Counted from the first letter of the stretch, positions 7,342 through 16,446 are shown. The stretch: 30,325 nucleotides of DNA from JACRAO01 sp964490895 (GCA_964490895.1 CAZBEI010000067.1:1-30325), one strand, 5' to 3'. The notes: generated by a model from the sequence alone, not told the origin. Translations and numbers: made by a program.

Positions 7342-7635
7342 TTACTTTATCTTATTGGAGGGGGTTGGTAGACTTGTAGGATCCATCACAAATTTCTGCT
7401 TTGCATCTTTGGATAGTTGTTTGATCTGCCGCTCTCGTTGCAAAGCTTGGCTATAAGTCCCAATGATCTCGGTCATGAGCAGAGCCTTGGGTTGGTGGCT
7501 ACGGGTATAAGCGGCACCTTTTCCCGCGCAATGACTCACAAAACGTTTAGAGGGATCCGGTGATATGCCAGTATAGTAAGTGCCATCATTACACTCGATT
7601 ATGTAAAGACTCCAGATATGATTCTTGTTCCGCAT
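7342..7635 (-). CDS. GIY-YIG nuclease-superfamily protein (UPF0213/YhbQ-like)
   Basis: The 97 residues are essentially one GIY-YIG domain. The signature strands are 'LYII' (10-13) and 'YYTGIS' (20-25), the catalytic arginine is Arg31 in 'PSKRF', and the metal-binding glutamate is Glu68 in 'LQRERQIKQL'. Short single-domain members like YhbQ have been connected with DNA repair or processing, but their substrates are poorly known. The gene converges on the DUF4143 ATPase, with 34 bases between the two stop codons. There is no sign that it belongs to a mobile intron. Confidence 0.85.
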   Translation of the reverse strand: MRNKNHIWSLYIIECNDGTYYTGISPDPSKRFVSHCAGKGAAYTRSHQPKALLMTEIIGTYSQALQRERQIKQLSKDAKQKFVMDPTSLPTPSNKIK

Positions 7636-7669
7636 ATTCTCTCATTGTTATGCATTTAGGGGGTCTGGT

Positions 7670-8389
7670 CTAGTGCTGGTTTTTATTAAACCATTTTTTA
7701 TTTACAAAAAGCGAATTAATATATGTATCCGCGTAAATAAAATATCCTTTTGATTCGAGGAAGGTTGAAATCATGGGATTTTTGGGTCTAATATGATTTT
7801 CAGAATACTCACAAGTTTCTGCGCAGATAATTGGAATGGGGTATTTTTCAAAATCCAAAGTTTTTAATACAGTCAAATCCAACCCTTCGATATCAATCGA
7901 CAAAAAGTCTGGATAAGTTTTAAAGTTCTTATAAATAATTTCATTAATTGTCTCAAGAGGAACCCTTGTTTTTTTTGCAAGTTTAAATTTTCCAGATTTT
8001 TGGCGCAGGAGGGCCTCATCACTCGAAAAGGTATTAATTCCCTTTGCTTCAAATATATAGAAATCGGCCTCTTTTTGCGACCCGTCTCCCACTCCAATGT
8101 TGAGTATAGTGTCTTCTTTTCGGACGTGTTGAATAAATGAAATTAATGATTCGTCGGCTTCAACCAATACTCCCCGAGCTCCACGTTCATAAAATTTATA
8201 AGTATTATTACCCATCTTTGGTTCATAGACGCCAATTTCTAAATAATGGGGCCGAATCAAATTAATTTCACGCAATAGAAAATCGATCACGACATCCTCG
8301 CCAGCCTGTGAATAAGAATAATTATTGTAGGGTGGAGGAACAATTTTATAGATATATTGTTTGATCGAGTGTTTTATTGATTTAAGCAT
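7670..8389 (-). CDS. FkbM-family methyltransferase
   Basis: The 239-residue product is a SAM-dependent methyltransferase of the FkbM type, usually O-methylating sugars of surface glycans or lipids. Visible features are the family opening 'YSQAGEDVVIDFLL', the SAM-binding strand 'HYLEIGVYEPKMGNNT' with acidic 'GVLVEADESL' after it, and 'PDFLSIDIEGLDLTVL', the usual 'D.EG.e..vL' motif. The start at 8389 is preferred: it leaves a 13-base gap after the upstream glycosyltransferase, and a weak GGAA lies before it. The alternative ATG at 8440 would overlap that gene by 38 bases and add 17 residues with no family resemblance. Together with the GT2 gene it forms a small glycan-modification operon. 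Confidence 0.8.
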   Translation of the reverse strand: MLKSIKHSIKQYIYKIVPPPYNNYSYSQAGEDVVIDFLLREINLIRPHYLEIGVYEPKMGNNTYKFYERGARGVLVEADESLISFIQHVRKEDTILNIGVGDGSQKEADFYIFEAKGINTFSSDEALLRQKSGKFKLAKKTRVPLETINEIIYKNFKTYPDFLSIDIEGLDLTVLKTLDFEKYPIPIICAETCEYSENHIRPKNPMISTFLESKGYFIYADTYINSLFVNKKWFNKNQH

Positions 8390-8402
8390 GCATATTCCAA
8401 CT

Positions 8403-9290
8403 TTAATGTGCAGGTTTATTTTTGGAAATTCCGCGGCCAAATTTGAGAGCGGATTCCTTTAATGTCAAAATAGGAGCTTCTGTCAAGGCTTTCAGTATAT
8501 GATGGTAAACACGAGGCCATTTTTTTTGCTCTATTCCAGTTTTGATGAGACGTAGGTGGCCACGAATCTTCCATTCCTGAGGCAGCCATTTTTGCATTTC
8601 GGTAAAATCTCGATCAAATATGTCCTCAGACAGATAATACATTTTGTTTTTATTGTTTTCAGTGAGTGACCCTTCATGATATCGAATCTCATATAAAATA
8701 TCATTGAGGTGAATAAATTTAAAACTCTGTGTAGCTCGCATCCAGAAGTCATAATCTTCGACTAAGAATGTATTCTCGTCGTATCCATTGATGGTTTCAA
8801 AAACTTTTTTATGGAACATAAAACACAGTCCAACATTGTTTCCATAAACTAAATGTTCAATTGGAAGTGAATACAATATACCGGTCCTATTTCCTGCCGT
8901 ATTAATTTTATAGGAATGCCCATAAACGATTCCAGAAAGAGGATTTTCCTCAAGGGTTTTTAGCATTTTTTCAAATGCAGTTGGAAGGTATCGGTTGTCG
9001 TCAGAGGTCCAAGTTAAAAAATCTCCCTTTGATCGTTTAAAGCCTAGGTTTAAACTCTTGGGAAGATTGACATTAATAGAATCCCGTATTTTTATTCCGC
9101 GGGACTCCAGAAGGGGGTATTTATTCCATATTCTATCCAACACTTCTGGTGTTGAATCAGTTGACGCAGCATCGTAAACAATCAGTTCCCAGTTTTTATA
9201 GCTTTGTTCGACGATACTTCGAATGGACTCCTCGATGTATCGTTCCCCATTATAGATCGGCAATACTACTGAAATGAGCGGAGATTCCAT
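8403..9290 (-). CDS. Family 2 glycosyltransferase
   Basis: The 295-residue protein shows the GT-A nucleotide-sugar fold of family 2: 'ISVVLPIYNGERYIEESIRS' at residues 6-25, Asp40 in 'WELIVYDAASTDST', and the metal-binding 'TSDDN' with Asp97-Asp98 in place of the classic DXD. The acceptor-side 'FLVEDYDFWMR' follows at about 180. No transmembrane segment is evident, so it is probably a soluble or membrane-associated cytoplasmic enzyme adding a sugar to a surface polysaccharide or lipid. It comes first in a two-gene unit with the FkbM methyltransferase and is divergent from the GT39-type gene, so three glycan genes sit together. The specific sugar cannot be told. Confidence 0.88.
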   Translation of the reverse strand: MESPLISVVLPIYNGERYIEESIRSIVEQSYKNWELIVYDAASTDSTPEVLDRIWNKYPLLESRGIKIRDSINVNLPKSLNLGFKRSKGDFLTWTSDDNRYLPTAFEKMLKTLEENPLSGIVYGHSYKINTAGNRTGILYSLPIEHLVYGNNVGLCFMFHKKVFETINGYDENTFLVEDYDFWMRATQSFKFIHLNDILYEIRYHEGSLTENNKNKMYYLSEDIFDRDFTEMQKWLPQEWKIRGHLRLIKTGIEQKKWPRVYHHILKALTEAPILTLKESALKFGRGISKNKPAH

Positions 9291-9378
9291 TAATTCCGCT
9301 GAATAAAACCCAGAGGGATGTCTTTGTCAACTGACAATCCGGTTGACTGGTGGCGGTTGTGTATGGGACACGCTAACA

Positions 9379-10986
9379 ATGGAATCACAGGCGGCCGGTC
9401 GTGCGGGGTTTGTCGCGGCGTTGGTTTCGTTGATGGCACTGGCACTGGTCACCTTCTTGGGTAAGTCATACGAAAGCACGCTTCGAGGGATCGATTCAAA
9501 CATTCATGCGTCGGTTGCGATGAGTGTGACCTCAAAGCCAGGGAGTCTTTGGCCACTTCTACCGATTCCGATCAAAAATTTCTCGGCTACTTCGCCTGCA
9601 TCGGGACCTTTGACCAGGCTTAATCCGGATCGGTTTTTTAATGATCATCAGTTTCTAGGTTTTTGGCTCAATGGCTTAGTGATGCGCACCTTTGGTCCGA
9701 GCGCATGGTCAGCGCGTATTTTGACTGCGTTGTTTTCGGTGGGCTGTGTGCTGCTCGTCTTTTTGATGGGATGGCATTATCGGTCACGTGCTTTTGGTTT
9801 AGTGGCTGCGCTCTTTTTGACGTTTAGCCGCGATTTTATTCTGACCAGCGCGACAATGAGTCTCGATACGGTGTTAGTCTTTTTTATCCTGCTCACATTC
9901 TATTTATGGCAACGTGGGTGGTGGTTGGGGCTTGGCCTGGCGGCCGGTGCGGGGCTTTGGATGAAGACTCCGATCGTGCTGCTGGTGTTTCCGGTGGGTG
10001 TTATCGCTGAAGCGATTCTTGGTAAGCTCAAACCCCATATTACCAAGTGGGCCATGTCGCTGTTGTTCGCGCTCTTATTGGGCTTAGCGTTTTGGATTTA
10101 CGTTGGTTTGGCCGGCGGTTGGGATCTGGTGACCGATTATTGGGAGCGCCAGCTCTTGGGTACAATCGTTGGAGGCCGTGGGCAAGGGCAGGGTACCCAG
10201 TGGGGTTTTTTTTGGTATTACGTGCGCACGGGATTCTTACCGGGGCTGCCATTTCTCATTGCGGCGGTGGTGCTGATCACATGGCGCAAGCTGTGGAGGA
10301 GGCCCGAATATCTGTCGGCGGGCATTGCGGTGTTAGTGCTCTACGCGGTGGTGACTGCGATTCGGTACAAGCTGGGACATTTTGTGACGCCGGTGTTTCC
10401 GTTCTTGGCAGTCTTGGCAGCGGAGTCGGTCGCAGGGTGGTGCGAGCGGCATGAGGCGGTATTTTATTCAGTTTTGAGCTCAGTGGCTGCGGTGTTGATG
10501 GCTGTGTTGCTGAGTACACCGATCTCGCTCGGGCCTGAGCCGTTTGTGGCAATGAAGCGCTTTGTACCGTTTATTGAGACGGCCGGCAAGTGCGACGATA
10601 CAATTGTGATCCTTCAAGGTGGGGAGCCCGTGGGGTCAGATCTCGATTATCGCGTATATTTGGGCTTTTATACAGGACGCAATGTACGGGTGATGGATTG
10701 TGTGGGGCTTAAGTCGCAGGCTGCGGCTTCTACGCCTCCTCGTTGGGTGATTCTCTCGCACGAAAACTGGTTGAGTTGTGTGAGTGATGAGTCGCGTGCG
10801 CGGTTTCCGTTTAAGCTGCGGATGGGGACACAGGTGTTACTGGGATCAGAGCCGCAGCCGGTGCCTGAGGCCGACCATTCAAAAGGTATGATGGATCTCA
10901 CGCCGCTTGAGCTCGAAGGCAAGGCTGTAACAGATTGTAAAGCGCCGTCTTATCCACGGGATCTCTGGCATCGCTACTTGTTTTAG
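9379..10986 (+). CDS. GT39-type (PMT/ArnT-like) membrane glycosyltransferase
   Basis: The product (535 residues from the ATG at 9379) is a polytopic membrane protein with roughly ten hydrophobic segments in the first ~400 residues and a hydrophilic, probably periplasmic C-terminal region. The first periplasmic loop holds 'GIDSNIHASVA', corresponding to the acidic catalytic loop of the dolichyl-/polyprenyl-phosphate sugar transferases (GT39/GT83), then 'NDHQFLGFWLNGL' and 'GPSAWSARILTALF', which fit the family. Such enzymes move a sugar from a lipid carrier to lipid A, glycans or proteins outside the cytoplasm. A TTG at 9343 could extend the frame by 12 residues; I prefer the ATG. Base composition is clearly richer in G and C than in the neighbours, which suggests recent acquisition. 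Confidence 0.8.
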   Translation: MESQAAGRAGFVAALVSLMALALVTFLGKSYESTLRGIDSNIHASVAMSVTSKPGSLWPLLPIPIKNFSATSPASGPLTRLNPDRFFNDHQFLGFWLNGLVMRTFGPSAWSARILTALFSVGCVLLVFLMGWHYRSRAFGLVAALFLTFSRDFILTSATMSLDTVLVFFILLTFYLWQRGWWLGLGLAAGAGLWMKTPIVLLVFPVGVIAEAILGKLKPHITKWAMSLLFALLLGLAFWIYVGLAGGWDLVTDYWERQLLGTIVGGRGQGQGTQWGFFWYYVRTGFLPGLPFLIAAVVLITWRKLWRRPEYLSAGIAVLVLYAVVTAIRYKLGHFVTPVFPFLAVLAAESVAGWCERHEAVFYSVLSSVAAVLMAVLLSTPISLGPEPFVAMKRFVPFIETAGKCDDTIVILQGGEPVGSDLDYRVYLGFYTGRNVRVMDCVGLKSQAAASTPPRWVILSHENWLSCVSDESRARFPFKLRMGTQVLLGSEPQPVPEADHSKGMMDLTPLELEGKAVTDCKAPSYPRDLWHRYLF

Positions 10987-11078
10987 ACTCCCTAAGAGTC
11001 AGTTATGTCCTCGATTTCTTGGCCGCTTCCTGAGAAAAAAATTGAATTAAATAGAAGCAATGGATATTATCACCCAAA

Positions 11079-11906
11079 ATGATACCTCAATATTTTGATC
11101 TCAAGTACTTTATGGTGATTTCTGAAACGCTAAATCTCTCGCGCGCGAGTGAGATCTTAGGCGTTGCTCAGCCGACTTTGTCTCAAGCCATCAAGCGATT
11201 GGAGGAGGGTGCGGGGGTGCCTCTCCTCATTCGGCGCAAGACAGGAGTACAGCTGACACGAGCGGGAGAGACGCTCAAACAGCAGTCGGCAAAGCTCGTC
11301 AATATGTGGCAATATCTCATGAAAGAAGTAAAAGAGGCAGAGACTCTCCCACAGGGGCATTTTATTATAGGCGCACATCCCTCAGTAGCGCTTTATTCTT
11401 TAGGAAAAATTTTTTCAGGGCTGCTGACCGAATATGAAATGATTGAGATTTCGATAGTGCACGGACTCTCAAGAGAGATTTTGGAGGGAGTGGTCTCATC
11501 CAAAATTGATTTTGGTCTTGTGATCAATCCACGCAGGCATCTCGATCTTGTGATCAAAGAACTCTGCGAAGATCGAGTGGGTTTTTGGAAAGGAAAAAAT
11601 TCTAATACAGAGATCCTGATCTGTGATCCTGCTTTGGTTCAAAGCCAATTGCTTATCCGGAAAATGGCTGCAAGACCGTTTCGACGGCAGATTGCGACTT
11701 CGAGTTTAGAAGTGGCGGCAGATCTCGTGGCCTCGGGTGTGGGGATCGGGATCCTTCCTTCTCGTGTGGCGCTTCGTTTTGCTCTAAAGCCGTGTGATGA
11801 CACAGACTGGGTTTTGGATAAACTCTGCCTTTGCTATCGAAAGGAGAGGCAAAAGAGTGTGGCTGCCAGAAAGATGATTGAGGCTATTCTGAAGACGAGG
11901 CTTTAA
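11079..11906 (+). CDS. LysR-family transcriptional regulator
   Basis: The 275-residue protein has the LysR layout. The N-terminal winged helix-turn-helix is 'FMVISETLNLSRASEILGVA' (about 11-30) plus 'QPTLSQAIKRLEEGAGVPLL', followed by 'LTRAGETL', all at family positions. A linker helix and then a periplasmic-binding-protein-like effector domain (about 90-270) follow, with 'GHFIIGAHPSVALYSLG' and 'DLVASGVGIGILPSRVAL' as the usual landmarks. It is slightly short for the family (usually ~300). LysR regulators often control a divergent neighbour, but both adjacent genes run in the same direction here. The target and co-inducer are therefore unknown. No strong ribosome-binding site precedes the ATG. 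Confidence 0.88.
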   Translation: MIPQYFDLKYFMVISETLNLSRASEILGVAQPTLSQAIKRLEEGAGVPLLIRRKTGVQLTRAGETLKQQSAKLVNMWQYLMKEVKEAETLPQGHFIIGAHPSVALYSLGKIFSGLLTEYEMIEISIVHGLSREILEGVVSSKIDFGLVINPRRHLDLVIKELCEDRVGFWKGKNSNTEILICDPALVQSQLLIRKMAARPFRRQIATSSLEVAADLVASGVGIGILPSRVALRFALKPCDDTDWVLDKLCLCYRKERQKSVAARKMIEAILKTRL

Positions 11907-12050
11907 TATCCCCCTGCCCACCTGAAGCAGACTGCACATCTTCTTAGATTACCCCTTCCTTAATGACAGCGGGGGTCATTCCATTTTTCTCGTGGTCTAT
12001 CAATACGAATTCATCTTGCCCCTTTTTTTGCGAATTGCTAAAGCTACTCG

Positions 12051-14519
12051 ATGACACTCACACCACTCATGCAGCAATACTGGGAGCTTAAAAAAGAAGC
12101 TGGTGGGGCACTGCTGCTTTTTAGGATGGGAGATTTTTATGAGCTCTTTGGCGAAGACGCCGTTGAGGCATCTCAGATCTTAGAAATCACTCTGACCTCT
12201 CGAGATAGAAACAAAGAAAACCCTACACCTATGGCAGGAGTTCCTCACCACAGTGTTCAAGGCTATATCCAAAAATTGCTCCGAGCGGGAAAAAAAGTCG
12301 CTATTGGGGAACAGATGGAAGATCCCGGGAGCACTAAAACGTTAGTGAGAAGAGAAATCGTACGGATTCTCACCCCCGCCGTTCAGTTCGAATCAGAAGG
12401 CAGTGAAACGGCTTATTTGGCTACAGCAGTTTTAGTAGAAAAAAACTGGGTTTTAGCCTGTTTAGATCCTTCGACGGGGGAGACACGAGTCAGCCCGCCG
12501 CTCACCGAGGAGGCTTTTTACTCTGAACTCAGTTCATTGCCGATTCGGCATTTTTTAAAATTTTCTGATGGTGAGCTTCCCTTGCCAGTGGGGGCGCTGA
12601 TAGAGAATATCCCCTCCAATTATCTGACTCCTTTGCAAGCGGAAGCTGTTCTAAAAAAAAATTACCAAATCGAAAACCTAAGTGGTTTTTTTTCCGACGA
12701 AGCGGCCATACATGCCGTTGGCATTTTGGTCTACTATGTTTTAAAAACACAGCAAAAAGAGCGCCTAACCCACCTGCGTCTTCCCAAAGCTTTTCAGGAG
12801 TCTGGCTTCATGATTCTCGGGCCTAAAAGTTGTTTTCATTTGGATCTTTTACCGACATCTCAAAATACGCCTAATCTTTTTCAGTTCATCAATAAAACAA
12901 GATCTTCTGCGGGGGCAAGAAAACTAAAAGAGTGGCTCTTAAATCCTCTTTTGTCGTCAGAGGAAATTCGAAAAAGACAAGACGCAGTTCAAGAACTGTC
13001 CAAGAATCCCGTTTTGATCGCAAAAGTCTCACAACTTTTCTCGCAAATGTATGACTTCGAAAGAATCTCGGCACGAGTCAACACAGGACTTGCAAATCCT
13101 AGAGATACTTATGCTTTAGGAAAATCCTTGGCGTTGATCCCTAAAATAAGCCGAGAGTTCTCTGCGCTCAAATCTCCACTTACCGTCTCGCTCGCAGCCG
13201 AGCTCAATCAAGCGAGCCAAACTTTAGAACCTCTCTGCCGTGAGATTTTGAATACTCAAAAAGAAGAACCTCCTTTTTCTATAAAAGAAGGTGGGATTTT
13301 TAGGAGAGGGACTTTAGACGAACTCGACCATTTGCTTTCACTCACAGAAAATGGGCAAAATTGGCTTATTGAGCTCGAGCGCAGCGAACGAGAAAACACA
13401 GGGATTGGTTCACTCAAAGTCAAATACAACCGTGTTTTTGGATATTATATCGAAATCACAGTGGCCCATCTCAAAAACGTGCCCCCGCATTACCAGCGTA
13501 AGCAAACGATGGTGGGAGCAGAACGGTTTTTTACAGAAGAGTTGAAAAAATTTGAAGAAGAAATTTTGACGGCTTCTGCTCGCCAAAACGCGCTCGAGGA
13601 AGCTCTCTTTCGTGAGCTTCTTAAAAAAACAGAGACTTATATCCCCGCGTTGATGGAGGCTGCTCAAAATTTGGCTTGTCACGAAGCTCTGGTCTCTCTT
13701 GCCATGCTTTCTCAAGAGCCCGGATGGATTTTTCCTACGGTAGATCAGTCTTTGGATTTAGAAATCACGAGAGGCCGGCATCCTATGGTCGATGCGCTCA
13801 TGCAAGGTGCGTTTGTGCCTAATTCTATTTCTCTTTCGCCAACGACTAAGCTCGGTTTAATCATCACAGGTCCTAATATGGGTGGAAAATCCACGCTCAT
13901 GAGGCAAGTGGCCTTGATCATTATACTGGGGCAAATGGGAGCTCCTGTTCCAGCTCAAAGTGCAAAATGGGGAGTCGTCCATTCGATCTATACTCGCATT
14001 GGAGCACAAGATGCCATCTCGCGAGGGCAAAGCACTTTTATGGTAGAGGTCAGTGAGCTTGCCCATATTTTACATCATGCCAACGAGCGCTCTCTTATTA
14101 TTTTGGATGAAATTGGGAGAGGCACGAGTACCTACGATGGTGTGAGCGTGGCTTGGGCCTCTCTGGAGTGGATCTCTCGAGAGATCAAAGCCAGAACACT
14201 TTTTGCGACTCATTATCATGAACTCACTGAACTAGAAAAAGAACTTCCCCTTTTAGCGAATGCCCATATGGCTGTCGAAGGGACACACACTTCTCAAGGC
14301 GACAGCATTCGATTTCTTTATTTACTGAAAAATGGACCCACGAACGAAAGTTTTGGAATCCATGTGGCAAAAATGGCAGGTCTCCCCGGCCCTGTTATCG
14401 ATCGAGCGTGGAAGGTTTTAGAGGCGTTAGAAAAAGATAAGACTTCTGGAATGGGTTTGCGAATCAAGAAAAAACAAACTCTGGAGTTCGATAATTCTGA
14501 TCAGCTTTCGCTATTTTGA
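12051..14519 (+). CDS. mutS: DNA mismatch repair protein MutS
   Basis: MutS recognises mispaired bases and recruits repair partners. At 822 residues this is of normal length and complete. The N-terminal mismatch-binding motif 'MGDFYELF' places the intercalating Phe at 29 and the Glu at 31. The lever and clamp regions follow (about 250-540). The ATPase has Walker A 'GPNMGGKS' from residue 607 and Walker B 'IILDEIGRGTS' near 683-693, with 'FATHYHELTELE' after it. The last residues, 'QLSLF', match the β-clamp-binding motif, which would tether the protein to the replication sliding clamp. The gene converges on mutY and shares 9 bases with it. No clear ribosome-binding site is seen at the ATG. Confidence 0.97.
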   Translation: MTLTPLMQQYWELKKEAGGALLLFRMGDFYELFGEDAVEASQILEITLTSRDRNKENPTPMAGVPHHSVQGYIQKLLRAGKKVAIGEQMEDPGSTKTLVRREIVRILTPAVQFESEGSETAYLATAVLVEKNWVLACLDPSTGETRVSPPLTEEAFYSELSSLPIRHFLKFSDGELPLPVGALIENIPSNYLTPLQAEAVLKKNYQIENLSGFFSDEAAIHAVGILVYYVLKTQQKERLTHLRLPKAFQESGFMILGPKSCFHLDLLPTSQNTPNLFQFINKTRSSAGARKLKEWLLNPLLSSEEIRKRQDAVQELSKNPVLIAKVSQLFSQMYDFERISARVNTGLANPRDTYALGKSLALIPKISREFSALKSPLTVSLAAELNQASQTLEPLCREILNTQKEEPPFSIKEGGIFRRGTLDELDHLLSLTENGQNWLIELERSERENTGIGSLKVKYNRVFGYYIEITVAHLKNVPPHYQRKQTMVGAERFFTEELKKFEEEILTASARQNALEEALFRELLKKTETYIPALMEAAQNLACHEALVSLAMLSQEPGWIFPTVDQSLDLEITRGRHPMVDALMQGAFVPNSISLSPTTKLGLIITGPNMGGKSTLMRQVALIIILGQMGAPVPAQSAKWGVVHSIYTRIGAQDAISRGQSTFMVEVSELAHILHHANERSLIILDEIGRGTSTYDGVSVAWASLEWISREIKARTLFATHYHELTELEKELPLLANAHMAVEGTHTSQGDSIRFLYLLKNGPTNESFGIHVAKMAGLPGPVIDRAWKVLEALEKDKTSGMGLRIKKKQTLEFDNSDQLSLF

Positions 14520-15527
14520 AGAAATTTTTTTCCTCACTTCTGTGAGCGTTTTTCGAAGTGCACTTCCAGCCGGGTAGTGATTTGAACTTAAGTCAAACCA
14601 CTTGAGATTTTTTTCTGCATTGAGTCTTTTGACTTTCCATACCTCGGTGGTTCTAAATATTTTATGATGGGTGACGACATGTTTTGTTTTGACCACTCCA
14701 AGCAAATCCGCTCGCACCGGCTTTTGCTCAAGCAGATCCCAAAGTCCTGCTCGCCACTCTCCTTTTTCCCTTTTTCGCAATAAAACTCTCCGTTGAGGAT
14801 CTAAAATACAATGCAGATTTTCTTGCACTGTGACCATCGCAGTACGAACGCGGGGGGACGGAAAATCCGCCACGGCCTGTTCATGATAAGCTTTGCAAAT
14901 TTTTGATACGGGGCATTCAGGGCAGTGGGGACTTTTGGGCAAACACAAAGTCGCTCCGAGTTCCATCAACGCTTGATTGATTACCGAGGGCAAAATCGAC
15001 ATCTGATGGGCTTGCTCGACAATGCTTTGAGACAGCCGCCAAAGTCTTTTTTTATAATAGATATCTCCTTGATTTTTCCCTATTTTTCTCACACGCGATA
15101 AAACTCTCTCTACATTTCCATCTAAAATAGGCTCAGGCTGATTGAGCGCGATCGAAGCAATCGCCCCTGCAGTATAGGGACCCACACCTGGAATTTCTAA
15201 CCACTTTTCCCGAGTTTTTGGGATTTGTCCCAGTGCAGCAATGAGCTTGGCCCCTTTGTGGAGATTTCTAGCACGCGAGTAATAACCCAGACCCGACCAA
15301 TAAAGTAAAACCTCATCTGAGGTGGCCAAAGCTAATGACTTGAGAGTTGGAAATTTTTTAATGAAGCGATTAAAATAGGGGAGTACGGTAGCCACTTGAG
15401 TTTGCTGCAGCATGATTTCTGAGACCCATACCCGATAAACACTTGGGTTTTCGCGCCAAGGCAAGACACGTTTTTGACACTCATACCAGTGTGCTATGTT
15501 ATAAATCGCCCTCAAATACTTGCTCAC
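14511..15527 (-). CDS. mutY: A/G-specific adenine DNA glycosylase MutY
   Basis: MutY removes adenine opposite 8-oxoguanine. From the GTG at 15527 the protein has 338 residues, typical for the family. Catalytic Glu37 is in 'VSEIMLQQTQV', the helix-hairpin-helix is 'EIPGVGPYTAGAIAS' (111-125), catalytic Asp136 is in 'ILDGNVERVL', and the [4Fe-4S] ligands Cys195, Cys202, Cys205 and Cys211 have C-X6-C-X2-C-X5-C spacing. The C-terminal part (about 230-330) is the NUDIX-like domain that reads 8-oxoG. I chose the GTG because a strong GGAAGGA lies 6 bases upstream. The ATG at 15635 would overlap the divergent amidase gene by 80 bases and add 36 residues without family likeness. Confidence 0.93.
   Translation of the reverse strand: MSKYLRAIYNIAHWYECQKRVLPWRENPSVYRVWVSEIMLQQTQVATVLPYFNRFIKKFPTLKSLALATSDEVLLYWSGLGYYSRARNLHKGAKLIAALGQIPKTREKWLEIPGVGPYTAGAIASIALNQPEPILDGNVERVLSRVRKIGKNQGDIYYKKRLWRLSQSIVEQAHQMSILPSVINQALMELGATLCLPKSPHCPECPVSKICKAYHEQAVADFPSPRVRTAMVTVQENLHCILDPQRRVLLRKREKGEWRAGLWDLLEQKPVRADLLGVVKTKHVVTHHKIFRTTEVWKVKRLNAEKNLKWFDLSSNHYPAGSALRKTLTEVRKKISSK
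15474..15502 (+). promoter_or_regulatory. Possible promoter of the amidase gene inside mutY
   Basis: A consensus -35 box TTGACA (15474-15479) is followed after 17 bases by TGTTAT (15497-15502). TTATAA slightly downstream gives alternatives. Transcription would start near 15509, about 47 bases before the amidase ATG. The boxes lie within the first 20 codons of mutY on the other strand, since only 28 bases separate the two genes. Confidence 0.4.
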
Positions 15528-15555
15528 TTTATATCCTTCCCATAACCTTAAAGTA

Positions 15556-16344
15556 ATGGGCAAGCCGATTTTATTTTTACCTCTGTTTTTGATCACCCTT
15601 TCGCATGCAGCATTAAATACCTTTCGGGTGGTCATTGATCCAGGTCATGGAGGAGGAGACTGGGGCGCCGTGTATACATCGGGTTTTACTCAATACACGG
15701 AAAAAGAAATCACGCTACTGTTGTCACAAGAAATTGCACAGCAACTGAGAATTCGTGGGTATGATGTCATTCTCACCAGAACGACTGACGTCGAAGTCCC
15801 TTTGTCCGTGAGAACAGCGCTGGCCAATAAACTCCATGCGGATGTTTTTCTATCTGTTCATCTCAACTCGACAGATAGACCGGATACCCAAGCCGAGGGT
15901 TTTGAAACTTATATTTTGAACAGCACAACGGACGAAACCTCAAAAAAGTTAGCCAGGTTAGAAAATCAAATGATCAACTCAAAAGACCGCACAGAGACCA
16001 ATTTAGATGTAGCCTTGATTTTAAAAGATCTCAGGTTGGACGCAAATCTCTCAGAGAGTAAAAAATTGGCCTGTGCGATTCAAGAAAGTATCTCTAAACC
16101 TGGCAAGCCCTGCAAAAATCGGGGAATTAAACAAGCTTTGTTTCATGTCTTATTGGGAGCAGATATGCCCAGTGTTTTATTTGAGGCTGGATTTCTCACA
16201 AGTCGCAAAGACCGAAATTACCTCCTCTCTTCGGAGGGAAAACGCTCTGTTGGAGTGGCCATTGCCGGTGCGATGGAGCGTTTTAGTGCTAAAAAAAATC
16301 ACTCAAAAATAGATCTGAGTCTAAACAGGTGTAAAGTTTATTAA
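15556..16344 (+). CDS. Periplasmic N-acetylmuramoyl-L-alanine amidase (Amidase_3, AmiC-like)
   Basis: This enzyme cleaves the amide bond between N-acetylmuramic acid and the stem peptide of peptidoglycan, using zinc. The 262-residue product starts with a short signal peptide (core from Ile5 to Leu15, cleavage near Ala18/19). The Amidase_3 zinc ligands can be read as His31 in 'VIDPGHGGGDWG', Glu49 in 'YTEKEI' and His102 in 'FLSVHLNS'; catalytic Glu210 is in 'SVLFEAGFLTS'. It consists of the catalytic domain alone, without an AMIN targeting domain or LysM, and carries an insertion-like acidic segment at about 125-165. I took the ATG at 15556 because the signal peptide starts there; the upstream TTG at 15520 would put 12 unrelated residues in front and overlap mutY. 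Confidence 0.92.
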   Translation: MGKPILFLPLFLITLSHAALNTFRVVIDPGHGGGDWGAVYTSGFTQYTEKEITLLLSQEIAQQLRIRGYDVILTRTTDVEVPLSVRTALANKLHADVFLSVHLNSTDRPDTQAEGFETYILNSTTDETSKKLARLENQMINSKDRTETNLDVALILKDLRLDANLSESKKLACAIQESISKPGKPCKNRGIKQALFHVLLGADMPSVLFEAGFLTSRKDRNYLLSSEGKRSVGVAIAGAMERFSAKKNHSKIDLSLNRCKVY

Positions 16345-16430
16345 CACCTCAGTGCCCCTCATAAGTTTTACCCCATTTTATAAATCCAATAATTTCAATA
16401 ACATATATTTAAAATAAAAAATGACACACC

Positions 16431-16446
16431 TGGCACTGATTTTGCT
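16431..16446 (+). promoter_or_regulatory. σ54 (RpoN) -24/-12 promoter
   Basis: The site reads TGGCAC (16431-16436), five bases, then TTGCT (16442-16446). The invariant GG and GC are separated by the required 10 bases. Only the base after TGGCAC departs from consensus. Transcription would start near 16457, about 70 bases ahead of the lipoprotein ATG. A very AT-rich run just upstream (16395-16425) could bend or bind IHF. An enhancer-binding activator would be needed; no site for one is obvious. Confidence 0.7.

Noticed and set aside
10047..10552. Long frames on both strands inside the GT39-type gene
   Set aside because: High G+C removes stop codons, so antisense and shifted frames stay open; they show no ribosome-binding sites or family motifs.
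10985..10999. Short hairpin GACTC/GAGTC after the GT39-type gene
   Set aside because: The five-base stem has no T-tract after it, so it is not a convincing terminator.
14511..15635. mutY beginning at the upstream ATG (374 residues)
   Set aside because: The extra 36 residues do not resemble MutY, and the GTG at 15527 has a far better ribosome-binding site.
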